This document shows positions 8,347 to 18,134 of a stretch of 64,000 bases of DNA, one piece after another. The stretch comes from Ideonella sp. WA131b (GTDB lineage: Bacteria > Pseudomonadota > Gammaproteobacteria > Burkholderiales > Burkholderiaceae_C): positions 238,431 through 302,430 of the forward strand of contig JAGTJW010000002.1 of NCBI GenBank assembly GCA_023657425.1, written 5' to 3'. Below the pieces are notes generated by a model, which ran no database searches, had not been told where the DNA came from, and saw only the letters and a list, made by a program, of their open reading frames with translations. A program made the position numbers and the translations under genes. Numbering within the stretch: the stretch's first letter is position 1; every line of letters begins with the position of its first letter.

Positions 8347-8574
8347 CTACCCCGCCAGCGGCGCGCCCAGGCGGCCATCGGCCGACACCACCCGCAGCGA
8401 GCCGCCCTTTTCGGTGACGAGGCGGCGCCCATCGGGAAGGAAGGCCAGGGCCCAGGCGTCCTGAAGGCCCCGCACCACCGGTTCGGTGCGAATGGGCTGC
8501 GCGGTGGCTGGGGCGGTCAGCGCGGCGGCCAGCGCCAAGGCTGCCACGATACGGACTGCGGGATGCTCGGTCAT
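8347..8574 (-). pseudogene. PQQ-dependent sugar dehydrogenase, N-terminal remnant
   Basis: Only the first 75 residues remain. They hold a signal peptide ([19 protein letters not shown]...ATAQ) followed by [20 protein letters not shown] and [11 protein letters not shown], the first blade of YliI/Gdh-type soluble aldose dehydrogenases, which are normally 350-400 aa. The frame ends at a TAG two bases beyond the 28-bp repeat, so the gene was cut by arrival of the mobile island. The missing C-terminal part is not seen on the other side of the island (3750-4190), which means a deletion or a more complex rearrangement accompanied the insertion. The product is probably non-functional. Confidence 0.8.
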
Positions 8575-8620
8575 GTCGCGAGGATGCCGCGCCCCGTGTG
8601 CCCTTGCCGGCGCGCGGACT

Positions 8621-10375
8621 TCAGGTCGCGGCCTCGGCGGCTTCCACCACCATCTGCACGCGCTGGCGGCCGTTCCACTCGTCCAGGCTCACGCGGTAGG
8701 CCAGGCGGGCCTCGGCGGGCAGGGTCTCGGTGCGGTTGAACCAGATGCCATCGCGCTCCTGGCCGGCGTGGCGCAGGCGCAGCTTCAGGTGCTTCTCGCC
8801 CACCAGGCGCTGCTGCAGCACCTGCACCGTATCGCAGAACAAGGGCGGCTCGAAACCCTGGCCCCACACCTGATCGTCGAGCAGAGCCACGGTCTCGGGG
8901 TTGAACCACTGCAGGTCCAGCGGGCCGTCGGTGCGCAGCGTGCGCGTGAGCGCGCCGGCGTCGAGCCACTCTCGCGCCACGGCCTCCAGCAGCGACCCGA
9001 AGCGCGCCACGGCCAGGGCCGCGGCATCGGCATCGGCATCGCCATCGGCCAGGGTGCAGCCTGCAGCCATGGCGTGGCCGCCAAAGCGCGCCAGCAGCGC
9101 CGGGTCGCGCTTGGCCACGAGGTCGAGTGCGTCGCGCAGGTGAAAGCCCGGTATCGATCGTCCCGAGCCCTTGAGCCGCCCGTCGGCCCCGCGCGCGAAC
9201 ACGAAGGTCGGCCGGTGCAGCCGCTCCTTCACGCGGCCGGCCACGATGCCCACCACCCCCTCGTGGAAGCTTTCGTCGAAGAGGGCCAGCGCCGGCGGCG
9301 GCGCGGGCGCGGCGTCGGTCAGCAGCGCCAGCGCCTCGTCGGCGCGCTCGCGCATGCCGCCCTCCACCTCGCGCCGCTCACGGTTGATGGCGTCCAGCCG
9401 CTGCGCCAGCTCCTGGGCACGCGCGGCGTCGTCGGTGAGCAGGCACTCGATGCCCAGCGTCATGTCGGCCAGCCGGCCGGCAGCGTTGACGCGCGGGCCC
9501 AAGGCGAAACCGAAGTCGAAACCCGCGGCGCGGGCCGGCTCGCGCCCGGCCACACGGAACAAGGCCGCCACCCCCGGCTGCATGCGGCCGGCCCGGATGC
9601 GCCGCAGGCCCAGCGCGACCAGCCGCCGGTTGTTGGCGTCGAGCTTCACCACGTCGGCCACCGTACCCAGCGCCACCAGGTCCAGCAGCGCATCGAGCCG
9701 TGGTTCGGCCCCGGCCGCGTACAGGCCGCGGGCCCGCTGCTCGGCACGCGCCGCCAGCAGCACGTAGAACATCACGCCCACCCCGGCCATCGCCTTGCTG
9801 CCGAACTCGCAGCCGGGCTGGTTGGGGTTGACGATGACATCGGCCGCCGGCAGCACGACGGCTCCGTCGTCCACGCGCGGCAGGTGGTGGTCGGTGATGA
9901 GCACGGCCATGCCCAGCGCCTTGGCGTGCGCCACGCCTTCCACGCTGGCGATGCCGTTGTCCACCGTGACCAGCAGCCCCGGCTGCTGCGGACGCGCCAG
10001 CTCCACGATGGCCGGTGTCAGGCCGTAGCCATGCACCGCGCGGTCGGGCACGACGTAGCCCACCGCGCCGGCACCGAGCATGCGCAGCCCGCGCAGCGCC
10101 ACGGCGCAGGCGGTGGCACCGTCGCAGTCGTAGTCGGCGACGACGCAGATGCGGCGACCCGCCGCAATGGCGTCGGCCAGCAGCCGGCCGGCGTCGGCCG
10201 CGCCCTTCATCGAACCCGGCGGCAGCAACCGCGCCGGACTGGTGTCGAGTTCGTCCGCCGACACCACGCCGCGCGCCGCCAGCAACCGCGCCAGCAGGGG
10301 GTGCACACCCTGCTGTTCGAGCGCGTAGGCCAGGCGCGGTGGTGCCGGCCGGGGCTGCAGCAGCGGGGCGGTCAC
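8621..10375 (-). CDS. recJ: Single-stranded-DNA-specific exonuclease RecJ
   Basis: 5'-3' exonuclease acting in RecF-pathway recombination, mismatch repair and base excision repair, 584 aa. The DHH phosphoesterase motifs are clear: [17 protein letters not shown] (motif I), [18 protein letters not shown] (DHH), and the DHHA1 motif FGGHAMAAG, followed by an OB-like C-terminal domain. The start is a GTG at 10375 that overlaps the TGA of the upstream gene (GTGA), giving [13 protein letters not shown]; longer open frames upstream are shadows of that gene. It is the second gene of a two-gene minus-strand operon. The truncated dehydrogenase gene lies just beyond its stop. Confidence 0.95.
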   Translation of the reverse strand: MTAPLLQPRPAPPRLAYALEQQGVHPLLARLLAARGVVSADELDTSPARLLPPGSMKGAADAGRLLADAIAAGRRICVVADYDCDGATACAVALRGLRMLGAGAVGYVVPDRAVHGYGLTPAIVELARPQQPGLLVTVDNGIASVEGVAHAKALGMAVLITDHHLPRVDDGAVVLPAADVIVNPNQPGCEFGSKAMAGVGVMFYVLLAARAEQRARGLYAAGAEPRLDALLDLVALGTVADVVKLDANNRRLVALGLRRIRAGRMQPGVAALFRVAGREPARAAGFDFGFALGPRVNAAGRLADMTLGIECLLTDDAARAQELAQRLDAINRERREVEGGMRERADEALALLTDAAPAPPPALALFDESFHEGVVGIVAGRVKERLHRPTFVFARGADGRLKGSGRSIPGFHLRDALDLVAKRDPALLARFGGHAMAAGCTLADGDADADAAALAVARFGSLLEAVAREWLDAGALTRTLRTDGPLDLQWFNPETVALLDDQVWGQGFEPPLFCDTVQVLQQRLVGEKHLKLRLRHAGQERDGIWFNRTETLPAEARLAYRVSLDEWNGRQRVQMVVEAAEAAT

Positions 10376-11304
10376 AGCGCGTCGAGCCAGTCGGCCAGCG
10401 AGGGGCGGCCCCAGCGTTGCCGCCAGCGCTGCCAGGCCGGGGCCGACGTGTCGCCAAGGGTGACGCTGCCACGCTCCCCACACAGCGTCAGCCGCGCCGG
10501 CTGCCCGCGCCGTGTGCGCGTCAGCAGTTCGGCCAGCCCGCCGGCCTCGAGCACATCCCAGGCCTTGCACCAGGCGGCCCAGTCGCCAGCCAGGGCAGGC
10601 GCGCGCAAGCCCTCGTGCAGCACCACGCCGGCGGCATCGGCCAGCGGCTGCCGAGCTCCGCAGCCGCTGACCCACACACTGTTGACGGCGTGCAGCCCGC
10701 GCTGTTCGCGCCCGGCGTTGATGGGGTGGTCGTGCAGCAACATCTGCACCTCGGCCTGAAGGCGGCGGAGCCGACGCGCCGCGGCATCGCTGCCCAGCCA
10801 GGCGTCGACGTTGCGGCCGATCACACGGTCGAGGCTGGCGGTGGGCAGGCCACCCAGGCTCTCGTGCGCGGCGAACCACGCATCCGGGCGGCCCCAGGCC
10901 AGCACCCAGCCGTCGCCGGTGAACAGAGGGCGCACGGCCTCGCACAGCGCACGCGACGTCGCCTCGTCGAGCACGAGCGCGGCCGGGTCCACCAGGCTCA
11001 CCTGTTCGGTGCCCAGGTGCCAGTGCACGGGGGTGAGCTGCGCCCAGGCGAGCGCGCCCGTGTCGATGCCGCAGCGTTCAGCCTCCAGCGCTGCCAAAGG
11101 CAGCGCGCCGTCGGCACCCTTCCAGCCCTGGGCCCGCGCGTAGGCGCGCTCGTGCGGGGGCGACAGCGTCCACTCGTCGCCCGCGTCGCGCCCGGCTTCG
11201 GGCAGGCGATCGCGCAGCGCCGCCAGCACCGGCCGCTGCAGGCCACGCACGGCGGCGCGGCCTGCATCGGGCAAGGGGGCGGCGTAGGGGACGATCAGGT
11301 GCAT
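10372..11304 (-). CDS. Conserved protein of the COG4255 / phosphoglycerate-mutase-like type
   Basis: Protein of 310 aa from ATG 11304 (MHLIVPYAAPLPDAG), with a 4-base overlap to recJ. The sequence (DEWTLSPPHERAYARAQGW, LTPVHWHLGTEQVSLVDP, HEGLRAPALAGDWAAWCKAW) matches my memory of the betaproteobacterial family often listed as 'cofactor-independent phosphoglycerate mutase-like', found next to recJ in Burkholderiales. I see no metal-binding active-site signature of a true alkaline-phosphatase-type mutase, so catalysis is uncertain. Translational coupling suggests co-expression with RecJ. Confidence 0.6.
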   Translation of the reverse strand: MHLIVPYAAPLPDAGRAAVRGLQRPVLAALRDRLPEAGRDAGDEWTLSPPHERAYARAQGWKGADGALPLAALEAERCGIDTGALAWAQLTPVHWHLGTEQVSLVDPAALVLDEATSRALCEAVRPLFTGDGWVLAWGRPDAWFAAHESLGGLPTASLDRVIGRNVDAWLGSDAAARRLRRLQAEVQMLLHDHPINAGREQRGLHAVNSVWVSGCGARQPLADAAGVVLHEGLRAPALAGDWAAWCKAWDVLEAGGLAELLTRTRRGQPARLTLCGERGSVTLGDTSAPAWQRWRQRWGRPSLADWLDAL

Positions 11305-11427
11305 CGGCCATGGATTATCCCGGCCACCCGACGGCGGGCCGGGGACGGCGGCCACCCACGCTCCCAGGGAGGCCACGGCGCGGCCACGCCCCGGGCCCTG
11401 CACCCCCTCGGGTAGCATCCGCGCCCC

Positions 11428-12693
11428 ATGCTCGGGCCTTTCCATGCCCCGTTCGAGTGGCAGATCGGCTGGCGCTACACCCGCGCCGGCCGGAGCGGCC
11501 GCCGCAACGGGTTCATCTCGTTCATCAGCGCCATCTCCGTGCTCGGCATCGCCCTGGGCGTGGCGGCACTGATCATCGTGCTCAGCGTGATGAACGGCTT
11601 CCAGAAAGAGGTGCGCGACCGCATGCTCAGCGTGGTGGCGCACGTCGAGGTGATGGACGCCACCGGCAGCGCCTTGCCGGACTGGAAGGCCACCGCCGCC
11701 AGGGCGTCCGAAGACCCGCGCGTCGTGGGCGCGGCGCCCTTTGTCGTGGCGCAGGCGCTGCTCGGCCGCGGCGACGATCTGCGCGGCGCCGTGGTGCGCG
11801 GCATCGACCCCGCCGAGGAACCCAAGGTCACCGACCTGGCCCGCGGCAGCGCCGCGCTGATGGCGCAGCTCAAGCCAGGCGAATGGAACATCGTCGTCGG
11901 CGTCGAGCTCGCGCGGCTGCTGGGCGCCGGCATCGGCGACAAGATCACGGTCGTCGCCCCGGGCGGCCAGACGACGCCGGCGGGCGTCGTGCCGCGGTTG
12001 CGCCAGTTCACGCTGGCGGGCACCTTCTCGGCGGGCCACTACGAGTACGACAGCGCGCTGGCCCTGATCCACATCGACGACGCGGCGCGCCTGTTCCGCG
12101 TCGAGGGACCCATGGGCGTGCAATTGCGCCTCGCCGACGTGATGGACGCGCGCGTGGCCGGCTCCGATCTGCAGGCGCGGCTGGGCGGCGACGTCTTCGT
12201 GCGCGACTGGACGCGCATCAACCGCAACTGGTACGACGCCGTGCAGATCGAGAAACGGCTGATGGGCATCATCCTGACGCTGATCGTCGCGGTGGCCGCG
12301 TTCAACCTCGTCAGCACGCTGGTCATGACGGTGACGGACAAGCGCGCCGACATCGCCATCCTGCGCACACTGGGCGCGAGCCCACGCTCGATCATGGGCA
12401 TCTTCATGGTGCAGGGGGCCACGGCCGGCATCATCGGCACGCTCGCCGGCTGCGGCCTGGGGCTGCTCGTGGCCTACAACGTCGACGTCATCGTGCCGGC
12501 CATCGAGCGGGCGCTGGGGGTGGCCTTCCTGCCCGGCAGCATCTACCTGATCAGCCGCATGCCCAGCGAGCCCATGGCCTCCGACATCGTGCCGGTGCTC
12601 GTCACCTCGCTGGTGCTGGCCTTCGTGGCGACGATCTACCCGAGCTGGCGCGCCAGCCGGGTCAACCCGGCGGAGGCGCTGCGGTATGAGTGA
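11428..12693 (+). CDS. lolC: Lipoprotein-releasing ABC transporter, membrane subunit LolC/E
   Basis: Inner-membrane subunit that extracts outer-membrane lipoproteins and passes them to LolA, 421 aa. It has the MacB/LolC plan: a first membrane helix ([20 protein letters not shown]), a large periplasmic domain of about 220 residues, then three helices at the C-terminus, and the terminal motif [18 protein letters not shown] typical of the family. Its stop overlaps the start of lolD by 8 bases. Only one LolC/E-type gene is present here, as is common in betaproteobacteria where a single LolF-like subunit serves. Confidence 0.93.
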   Translation: MLGPFHAPFEWQIGWRYTRAGRSGRRNGFISFISAISVLGIALGVAALIIVLSVMNGFQKEVRDRMLSVVAHVEVMDATGSALPDWKATAARASEDPRVVGAAPFVVAQALLGRGDDLRGAVVRGIDPAEEPKVTDLARGSAALMAQLKPGEWNIVVGVELARLLGAGIGDKITVVAPGGQTTPAGVVPRLRQFTLAGTFSAGHYEYDSALALIHIDDAARLFRVEGPMGVQLRLADVMDARVAGSDLQARLGGDVFVRDWTRINRNWYDAVQIEKRLMGIILTLIVAVAAFNLVSTLVMTVTDKRADIAILRTLGASPRSIMGIFMVQGATAGIIGTLAGCGLGLLVAYNVDVIVPAIERALGVAFLPGSIYLISRMPSEPMASDIVPVLVTSLVLAFVATIYPSWRASRVNPAEALRYE

Positions 12694-13372
12694 GCCCGCG
12701 GCCGGGCCTGTGCTGTTGGCCACCGACCTGCACAAGCGCTTCCGCGAGGGCCGCGGCGACGGCTCGATCGACGTCACCGTGCTGCGCGGCCTGAGCCTGC
12801 GTGTGGACCGTGGCGAAACGCTGGCCATCGTCGGCGCCAGCGGCTCGGGCAAGAGCACCCTGCTGCACCTGCTGGGCGGCCTGGACGCCCCCTCCAGCGG
12901 CCGTGTGGAGCTGATGGGCCGCGACGTCACCCGCATGAGCCCGGCCGAGCAGGGTGGGTGGCGCAACCGGCACCTGGGCTTCGTCTACCAGTTCCACCAC
13001 CTGCTGCCGGAGTTCACGGCGCTGGACAACGTGGCGATGCCGCTGCGCATCCGCCGCGACAGCGTGGCCGCGGCGCGCGCAGCCGCGCGCGAGATGCTCG
13101 GCAACGTGGGCCTGGGCGAGCGCGTGGCGCATCACCCGGCCGAGCTGTCGGGCGGCGAGCGCCAACGCGTGGCCATCGCACGAGCGCTGGTCACGCGCCC
13201 GGCCTGCGTGCTGGCCGACGAGCCCACCGGCAACCTGGACCGCGGCACCGCCGCTGGCGTCTTCGAGCTCATGCTGCAACTGGCAGCGCGCGACGGCACA
13301 GCCTTCGTCGTTGTCACGCACGACGAGAGTCTGGCCGCGCGCTGCGGCCGCACGCTGCGCCTGGAGCGCTGA
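12686..13372 (+). CDS. lolD: Lipoprotein-releasing ABC transporter, ATPase LolD
   Basis: Cytoplasmic ATPase that powers lipoprotein release, 228 aa. Walker [11 protein letters not shown]-loop [10 protein letters not shown] (with the LolD/MacB-type FQ-HLL motif), ABC signature [15 protein letters not shown], Walker [12 protein letters not shown], and the switch His in VVTHDE are all present. Translation is coupled to lolC by overlap. The PHP-domain gene follows 13 bases later, forming a three-gene transcript. Confidence 0.95.
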   Translation: MSEPAAGPVLLATDLHKRFREGRGDGSIDVTVLRGLSLRVDRGETLAIVGASGSGKSTLLHLLGGLDAPSSGRVELMGRDVTRMSPAEQGGWRNRHLGFVYQFHHLLPEFTALDNVAMPLRIRRDSVAAARAAAREMLGNVGLGERVAHHPAELSGGERQRVAIARALVTRPACVLADEPTGNLDRGTAAGVFELMLQLAARDGTAFVVVTHDESLAARCGRTLRLER

Positions 13373-13385
13373 CGGCCGCGCGGCA

Positions 13386-14252
13386 ATGGCGCACCACCTC
13401 ACCAACGCCGACCTGCACAGCCACAGCACGGTGAGCGACGGCACGCTCACGCCCGAAGCCGTCGCCGCGCTGGCCGCCGAGCACGGCGTGGAACTCTGGG
13501 CGCTGACCGACCACGACGAGGTCGCCGGCCAGGCGCCCGCACGCGCCGCCGCCCACGCGGCGGGCATCGCCCACCTCACCGGCTGCGAGATCTCGGTCAG
13601 CTTCGCGGGCGAGACGGTGCACATCGTCGGCCTCGGCTTCGACGAGACCGACGCCGCGCTGGTGCAGGGCCTGGCCGCCACCCGCGCCGGCCGCACGCGG
13701 CGCGCGCGAGAGATGGGCGAGGGCCTGGCGCGGGTGGGCATCACGGGTGCCTACGAGGGCGCGCTGCGCCTGGCCGGCAACCCGGATCTGATCACGCGCA
13801 CGCACTTCGCGCGCTTTCTCGTCGACGCCGGCGTCTGCCCCAACACGCACAGCGTCTTCACGCGCTACCTGAAGGAAGGTCTGCCGGGCTACGTGCCCAC
13901 GCAGTGGGCGCGGCTCGGTGACGCGGTGCGCTGGATCACGGGTGCGGGCGGTCTGGCCGTGATCGCCCACCCGGCGCGCTACCGCTTCTCGCCCACGGCC
14001 GAGTACGCGCTGATCACCGAGTTCATCGGGCACGGTGGCCGCGGCATCGAGGTCGTCACCGGCAGCCATGGTGTCGCGGACGTCGTCAAGTACGCCGACA
14101 CGGCGCGCGAGTTCGGCCTGCTGGCCTCGCGCGGGAGCGACTTCCACTCGCCTGCCGAAAGCCGGGTCATGCCCGGCGAATTGCCCGATCTGCCGGGCTC
14201 TCTGACGCCTGTGTGGCAGGTGCTGCAGGAGCGCATCACCCGCGCCGCCTGA
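13386..14252 (+). CDS. PHP-domain phosphatase, 3',5'-nucleoside bisphosphate phosphatase / RNase AM type
   Basis: Metal-dependent PHP-family phosphoesterase, 288 aa from ATG 13386. The N-terminal PHP motif NADLHSHSTVSDGTL, then LTDHDEVAG, GCEISV, VIAHPARYRF and SRGSDFHSP give the metal ligands of the family. Members (YciV/Rnm) hydrolyse pAp and trim the 5' end of rRNA. Homologues sit beside lolD or the trp region in betaproteobacteria. The start is chosen because the PHP motif must lie near the N-terminus; the longer open frame upstream overlaps lolD out of frame. Confidence 0.88.
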   Translation: MAHHLTNADLHSHSTVSDGTLTPEAVAALAAEHGVELWALTDHDEVAGQAPARAAAHAAGIAHLTGCEISVSFAGETVHIVGLGFDETDAALVQGLAATRAGRTRRAREMGEGLARVGITGAYEGALRLAGNPDLITRTHFARFLVDAGVCPNTHSVFTRYLKEGLPGYVPTQWARLGDAVRWITGAGGLAVIAHPARYRFSPTAEYALITEFIGHGGRGIEVVTGSHGVADVVKYADTAREFGLLASRGSDFHSPAESRVMPGELPDLPGSLTPVWQVLQERITRAA

Positions 14253-14417
14253 AAAAGAAGCCTCCGGAGAAACCCGGGATCGCCTACACTCACCGGCTGC
14301 CCTGAACCCAGGGCACTCGCTCATCTCCTTCGGCCCTCTTCCTCTTCTTGGTGACTTCGGGCTGGCGGCGATGCCGTCTGCGGGCTCCCTCGCCCGCCTC
14401 CGAACCCGGGTCATTCC

Positions 14418-15764
14418 ATGTCCTTCGATACCTTGGGGCTCGCCGAGCCCCTGGTCCGCGCCTTGTCGGTCGCGGCCTACACCGAGCCCACGTCCGTCCA
14501 GGCCGAGGCCATTCCCGCGGCGCTTGCCGGCACCGATCTGATGGTGTCCAGCCGCACCGGCAGCGGCAAGACCGCCAGCTTCATGCTGCCCGCTCTGATG
14601 CGCGTGCTGGCGCTTCGCGAGAGCGAACCGCGGCCAGCGCCGATGCCGCGCCCCGAGGGCGGCCCGCGCGGCCCCCGCTTCGTGCCGCAAGGCCCCAGCG
14701 TGCTGGTGCTCGCACCCACGCGCGAGCTCGCGCTTCAGGTGGCCAAGGCCGCCAGCGACTACGGCCGCTTCATCCCCGGCCTGCGCGTGGCCACCGTGGT
14801 GGGCGGCGTGCCCTACGGCGCGCAGTTGCGCGCGTTGTCGGGCCCGCTGGACATCCTCATCGCCACCCCCGGCCGCCTGCTCGACCACCTGGGCGCCGGC
14901 AAGCTGCCGCTGGGCCGCGTCGGGATGTTCGTACTCGACGAAGCGGATCGCATGCTCGACATGGGCTTCATCGACGACATCCATGCCGTTGCCCAGGCGC
15001 TGCCGCAACCGCGCCAGACGGTGATGTTCAGCGCCACCTTCTCGGGGCCTGCCGGCCGCCTGGCCGAGGAACTGCTGCGTCAGCCCCGCCGCATCGAGGT
15101 GGCCTCGCACACCGAGACGCATGCCGACATCGAGCAGCGCCTGCATTGGGCCGACGACCTGCGCCACAAGAACGCCCTGCTCGACCACATCCTGACCACG
15201 CGCGAGGTTGACCAGGCCCTGGTGTTCACGAGCACGCAGCGCGACGCCGAGGCGCTGGCCCTGCGTCTGGCCGACATGGGCCACGCCGTCGATGCGCTGC
15301 ACGGCGGCATGCCGCAGGGCCGACGCAACCGCGTGCTCGACGGTCTGCGCAACCGCCGCCTGCGCGTGCTGGTGGCCACCGACGTGGCCGCGCGCGGCAT
15401 CGACGTCAAGACCATCAGCCACGTGATCAACTACGGCCTGCCGATGAAGGAGGAGGACTACGTCCACCGCATCGGCCGCACCGGGCGGGCCGGCCGCACG
15501 GGGCTGGCGGTGACCCTGGCCGAACGCCGCGACTTCGGCATGGTGCAGCGCATCCAGCGCTTCACCACACAGCGCATCCCGGCGGCCACGATCAGCGGCC
15601 TGGAGCCGCGCACGCCAGAGCCCGCGCCGCGTGCCAAGCCGGGCTTCGGCGCCAAGCCGGGCGGCTTTGGTGTCAAGCCCGGGCCCAAGCGCTTCGGCAA
15701 CGGGCCCAAGCCGGGCTACGGCAAGCCGTTCGCGCGCGGCGGCGCGGCCAAGCCGGGGCGCTGA
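14418..15764 (+). CDS. rhlE: DEAD-box ATP-dependent RNA helicase, RhlE type
   Basis: RNA helicase of 448 aa for ribosome assembly and RNA decay. Motifs run in order: Q motif (PTSVQAEAIP), motif I SRTGSGKTASF, Ia APTRELALQV, II DEADRMLD, III SATFS, IV VFTSTQRDAE, V TDVAARGID and VI HRIGRTGRAGR. The C-terminal tail is low-complexity, with repeats of Lys-Pro-Gly-Phe/Tyr-Gly, an RNA-binding extension common in RhlE. About 165 bases of leader precede it, with a small GCCCTG/CAGGGC hairpin at 14299-14314, which might be a temperature- or structure-sensitive leader; this is speculative. Confidence 0.93.
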   Translation: MSFDTLGLAEPLVRALSVAAYTEPTSVQAEAIPAALAGTDLMVSSRTGSGKTASFMLPALMRVLALRESEPRPAPMPRPEGGPRGPRFVPQGPSVLVLAPTRELALQVAKAASDYGRFIPGLRVATVVGGVPYGAQLRALSGPLDILIATPGRLLDHLGAGKLPLGRVGMFVLDEADRMLDMGFIDDIHAVAQALPQPRQTVMFSATFSGPAGRLAEELLRQPRRIEVASHTETHADIEQRLHWADDLRHKNALLDHILTTREVDQALVFTSTQRDAEALALRLADMGHAVDALHGGMPQGRRNRVLDGLRNRRLRVLVATDVAARGIDVKTISHVINYGLPMKEEDYVHRIGRTGRAGRTGLAVTLAERRDFGMVQRIQRFTTQRIPAATISGLEPRTPEPAPRAKPGFGAKPGGFGVKPGPKRFGNGPKPGYGKPFARGGAAKPGR

Positions 15765-15771
15765 GCCCCGC

Positions 15772-15789
15772 GGCCGTCGTCAGACGGCC
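15772..15789. terminator. Hairpin between convergent rhlE and FKBP genes
   Basis: GGCCGTC-GTCA-GACGGCC, a 7-bp stem that includes the stop codon of the FKBP gene. There is no T-run on either side, so it is at best a weak or Rho-assisted bidirectional end. Confidence 0.4.
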
Positions 15790-16121
15790 AAGAGGTCGAC
15801 CTCGAACACCAGGGTGGCGTTCGGCGGGATCACCCCGCCGGCACCGCGGGCGCCATAGCCCAGCTCGGGCGGGATGGTGAGCACCCGTGTACCGCCGACC
15901 TTCATGCCCTGCACGCCCTCGTCCCAGCCGCGGATCACCTCGCCATGGCCGAGGCCGAAGCTGAAGGGCTGGCCGCGGTCCTTGCTGCTGTCGAACTTGC
16001 GGCCACGCGCGTTGGCGGCCGACGGGTCATGCAGCCAGCCGGTGTAGTGCACGCGCACACGCTGCCCGGCGTGGGCTTCGGCACCGGTGCCGACGACGGT
16101 GTCTTCGATCTGCAGGCTCAT
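15780..16121 (-). CDS. FKBP-type peptidyl-prolyl cis-trans isomerase
   Basis: Small cytoplasmic prolyl isomerase of 113 aa, a single FKBP domain with no signal peptide. The characteristic segments are [38 protein letters not shown], and [28 protein letters not shown]. Aromatic and Asp residues of the active site are kept. The start ATG (16121) overlaps the gluQ stop by four bases, so it is the second gene of a gluQ transcript and is probably translationally coupled. Confidence 0.95.
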   Translation of the reverse strand: MSLQIEDTVVGTGAEAHAGQRVRVHYTGWLHDPSAANARGRKFDSSKDRGQPFSFGLGHGEVIRGWDEGVQGMKVGGTRVLTIPPELGYGARGAGGVIPPNATLVFEVDLLAV

Positions 16122-17038
16122 CGGGTTCCTTCCGGGAGACGGTGGTCAGGGGCCGCGATGATGCCAGCCCAGGCCGTCACGGCCGCGGCCAGCCCCTCGG
16201 CCACGCCGCCCGAGACCGGTAGCTGCATCCCCAACACAGCCGCGGCGGCGGCGAGCGCGGCCGACGGGTCGGCCAGGTCCAGCGGCCTGGCGCCGTTCTG
16301 CTTGCTGAGCTTGTGGCCGTCGACCGCCCGCACCAGGGGCGTATGGAGGTAGCGTGGGGTCGGCAGGCCCAGCGCACGCTGCAGCGCGATCTGGCGTGCG
16401 GTGTTGTCGGCCAGGTCCTCGCCGCGAACGACGTCGGTGATGCCCTGCGCCGCATCGTCCACCACCACGGCGAGTTGGTAGGCCCACAGGCCGTCGGCGC
16501 GCTTGAGCACCAAGTCACCGACGTCGGCCCTCAGGTCCTGGGTCTGCAGGCCCAGGCGCCGGTCGGTCCAGTCCATGACGCCGTCGACGCGCAGCCGCAC
16601 CGCGCGCGGTGGCTTGCCCTGCAGCCCGTTGCGGCAGGTGCCGGGGTAGACACGCTCGCCGAAGCGCAGGGGCGGGCGACCGGCGGCGACCAGCGCCGCG
16701 TCGATGTCGGCGCGCGTGCAGCCGCAGTCGTAGGCATGGCCCGCATCGCGCAACGACTGCAGCGCCGCCGCGTAGGCCGCGCTGCGCGTGTGCTGCCACA
16801 GCACAGGCTCGTCGGGGTGCAGGCCGCAGGCGGCGAGCTGGCCGAGGATGGCCTCGCCGGCACCGGCCACGCAGCGCGGCGTGTCGACGTCCTCGATGCG
16901 CACGAGCCAGGCGCCGCCGTGCACACGTGCATCCAGCCAGCTGGCCAGCGCCGCCACCAGCGAGCCGGCGTGCAGCAGCCCGGTCGGCGAGGGCGCGAAC
17001 CGGCCGCAATAGCGCGCACGGATGCTGCTCACCACCAC
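16118..17038 (-). CDS. gluQ: Glutamyl-Q tRNA(Asp) synthetase
   Basis: Glutamylates queuosine at position 34 of tRNA(Asp). 306 aa, a GluRS-like catalytic core without the anticodon-binding domain, which defines GluQRS. The N-terminal [16 protein letters not shown] holds the HIGH-like motif, KLSKQNGA the KMSKS-like motif, and zinc-binding Cys residues appear in YDCGCTRAD and YPGTCR. Three consecutive GTG codons begin the frame; the first (17038) is used here and the next two are equally possible. It is convergent with nothing and followed by the FKBP gene with an ATGA overlap. Confidence 0.92.
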   Translation of the reverse strand: MVVSSIRARYCGRFAPSPTGLLHAGSLVAALASWLDARVHGGAWLVRIEDVDTPRCVAGAGEAILGQLAACGLHPDEPVLWQHTRSAAYAAALQSLRDAGHAYDCGCTRADIDAALVAAGRPPLRFGERVYPGTCRNGLQGKPPRAVRLRVDGVMDWTDRRLGLQTQDLRADVGDLVLKRADGLWAYQLAVVVDDAAQGITDVVRGEDLADNTARQIALQRALGLPTPRYLHTPLVRAVDGHKLSKQNGARPLDLADPSAALAAAAAVLGMQLPVSGGVAEGLAAAVTAWAGIIAAPDHRLPEGTR

Positions 17039-17045
17039 CCGGCCG

Positions 17046-18029
17046 CTACACGCGCCAGACGTGGCGATCGATCAGCGAGCGCCGCGTGGCCGCGCTCTCC
17101 AGCTGCTTGAGCCACCACTGCAGCGCACGCCCCAGACCCAGCGCGCTGCGCTCGGCGCGCCAGGCGTAGTGCATGCGCGCCACCGGGTTGGCGCGCACGG
17201 TGGCCTTTTGCACCAGACGGCCGGCCTCGACCAGCGGCCGCGCCATCGGTTCGGGCAGGTAACCGCAGCCCAGGCCGCGCACCAGCGCCTCGAGCTTGGC
17301 GCGCATCGTCGGCACCGTCAGGACGTCCTGGCCCGGCAGCAGGTTCACGGTGAGCGGTGCCAGGCGTTGCGCGGTGTCGGCCACGGCCACGGCGCGGTGG
17401 TGCACGAGCTCGGCGTCGTCCAACGGCTCCGCGACCGCAGCCAGCATGTGGTGCGGCGCCACACAGTAGATGAAGGGCATCTCGCCCAGCTCGCGGAGTT
17501 CGATGCTGCCGGGGTTGCGGTGCTCGCCGCTCACACCGATGGCCAGCTCGACCTGGCCACTGACCAGCGCCTCCCAGGTGCCGGCCAGCACGTCGCTGCG
17601 GATGCGCAGCCGCGTGCCGGCATCGCCGTGGTCCTGGCAGAAGGCCTCGACGAGTTCGAACACCGTCGTTGGCGACAGGATGTCCTCGACACTGATCGAC
17701 AGCTCGGTCTCCCAGCCGCCGGCCACGCGCCGCACGCGGCTGGCCACGGCCTGCATCTCCTGCAGCAGCCGGCGGCCCTCGTGCAGCAGCTCACGGCCAG
17801 CGTCGGTGAGCTGCGCCTGGCGCGAGCTGCGATCGAACAGCAGCGCATCCAGGCTCTCCTCGAGCTGGCGCACGCTGTAGGTCAGCGCCGAGGGCACCTT
17901 GCCGAGCTCGCGCGCCGCGGCGGCAAAGCTGCCCGTGCGCGCGATGGTGTCCACCATCATCAGCGCATCGGGCGTAAGCGCCTGGTGGTGCTGGGGACGG
18001 GCGCTGCCGCCGGGGGCCTTGTCGAACAT
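17046..18029 (-). CDS. LysR-family transcriptional regulator
   Basis: Regulator of 327 aa with an N-terminal winged HTH ([32 protein letters not shown], residues about 21-52) and a LysR substrate-binding domain. It is transcribed divergently from the pirin gene, the arrangement usual for a LysR regulator and its target. A TTCA-N7-TGAA dyad sits four bases upstream of its start and could be the shared operator. This subtype resembles regulators found next to pirin or NAD(P)H-quinone reductase genes in Burkholderiales. The inducer is unknown. Confidence 0.9.
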   Translation of the reverse strand: MFDKAPGGSARPQHHQALTPDALMMVDTIARTGSFAAAARELGKVPSALTYSVRQLEESLDALLFDRSSRQAQLTDAGRELLHEGRRLLQEMQAVASRVRRVAGGWETELSISVEDILSPTTVFELVEAFCQDHGDAGTRLRIRSDVLAGTWEALVSGQVELAIGVSGEHRNPGSIELRELGEMPFIYCVAPHHMLAAVAEPLDDAELVHHRAVAVADTAQRLAPLTVNLLPGQDVLTVPTMRAKLEALVRGLGCGYLPEPMARPLVEAGRLVQKATVRANPVARMHYAWRAERSALGLGRALQWWLKQLESAATRRSLIDRHVWRV

Positions 18030-18032
18030 GGC

Positions 18033-18047
18033 TTCATCTTATTTGAA
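18033..18047. promoter_or_regulatory. Candidate LysR-type operator between the divergent regulator and pirin genes
   Basis: Perfect dyad TTCA-TCTTATT-TGAA (T-N11-A inside it) in the 105-base divergent spacer, four bases from the regulator start. The form fits the LysR-box rule; binding is not shown. Confidence 0.45.
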
Positions 18048-18134
18048 CGCGGCCTTGAAGCCCGCTCGCCCGCCGCGCGTCGGCCCGCGCGCACCATGCC
18101 GGTCATCGATCACCTTTGGGCCCGGAGGTCCGAC

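Noticed and set aside
15620..15764. Tandem-repeat-like Lys-Pro-Gly coding at the rhlE end
   Set aside because: A basic Gly-rich tail is normal for RhlE helicases; not a separate element.
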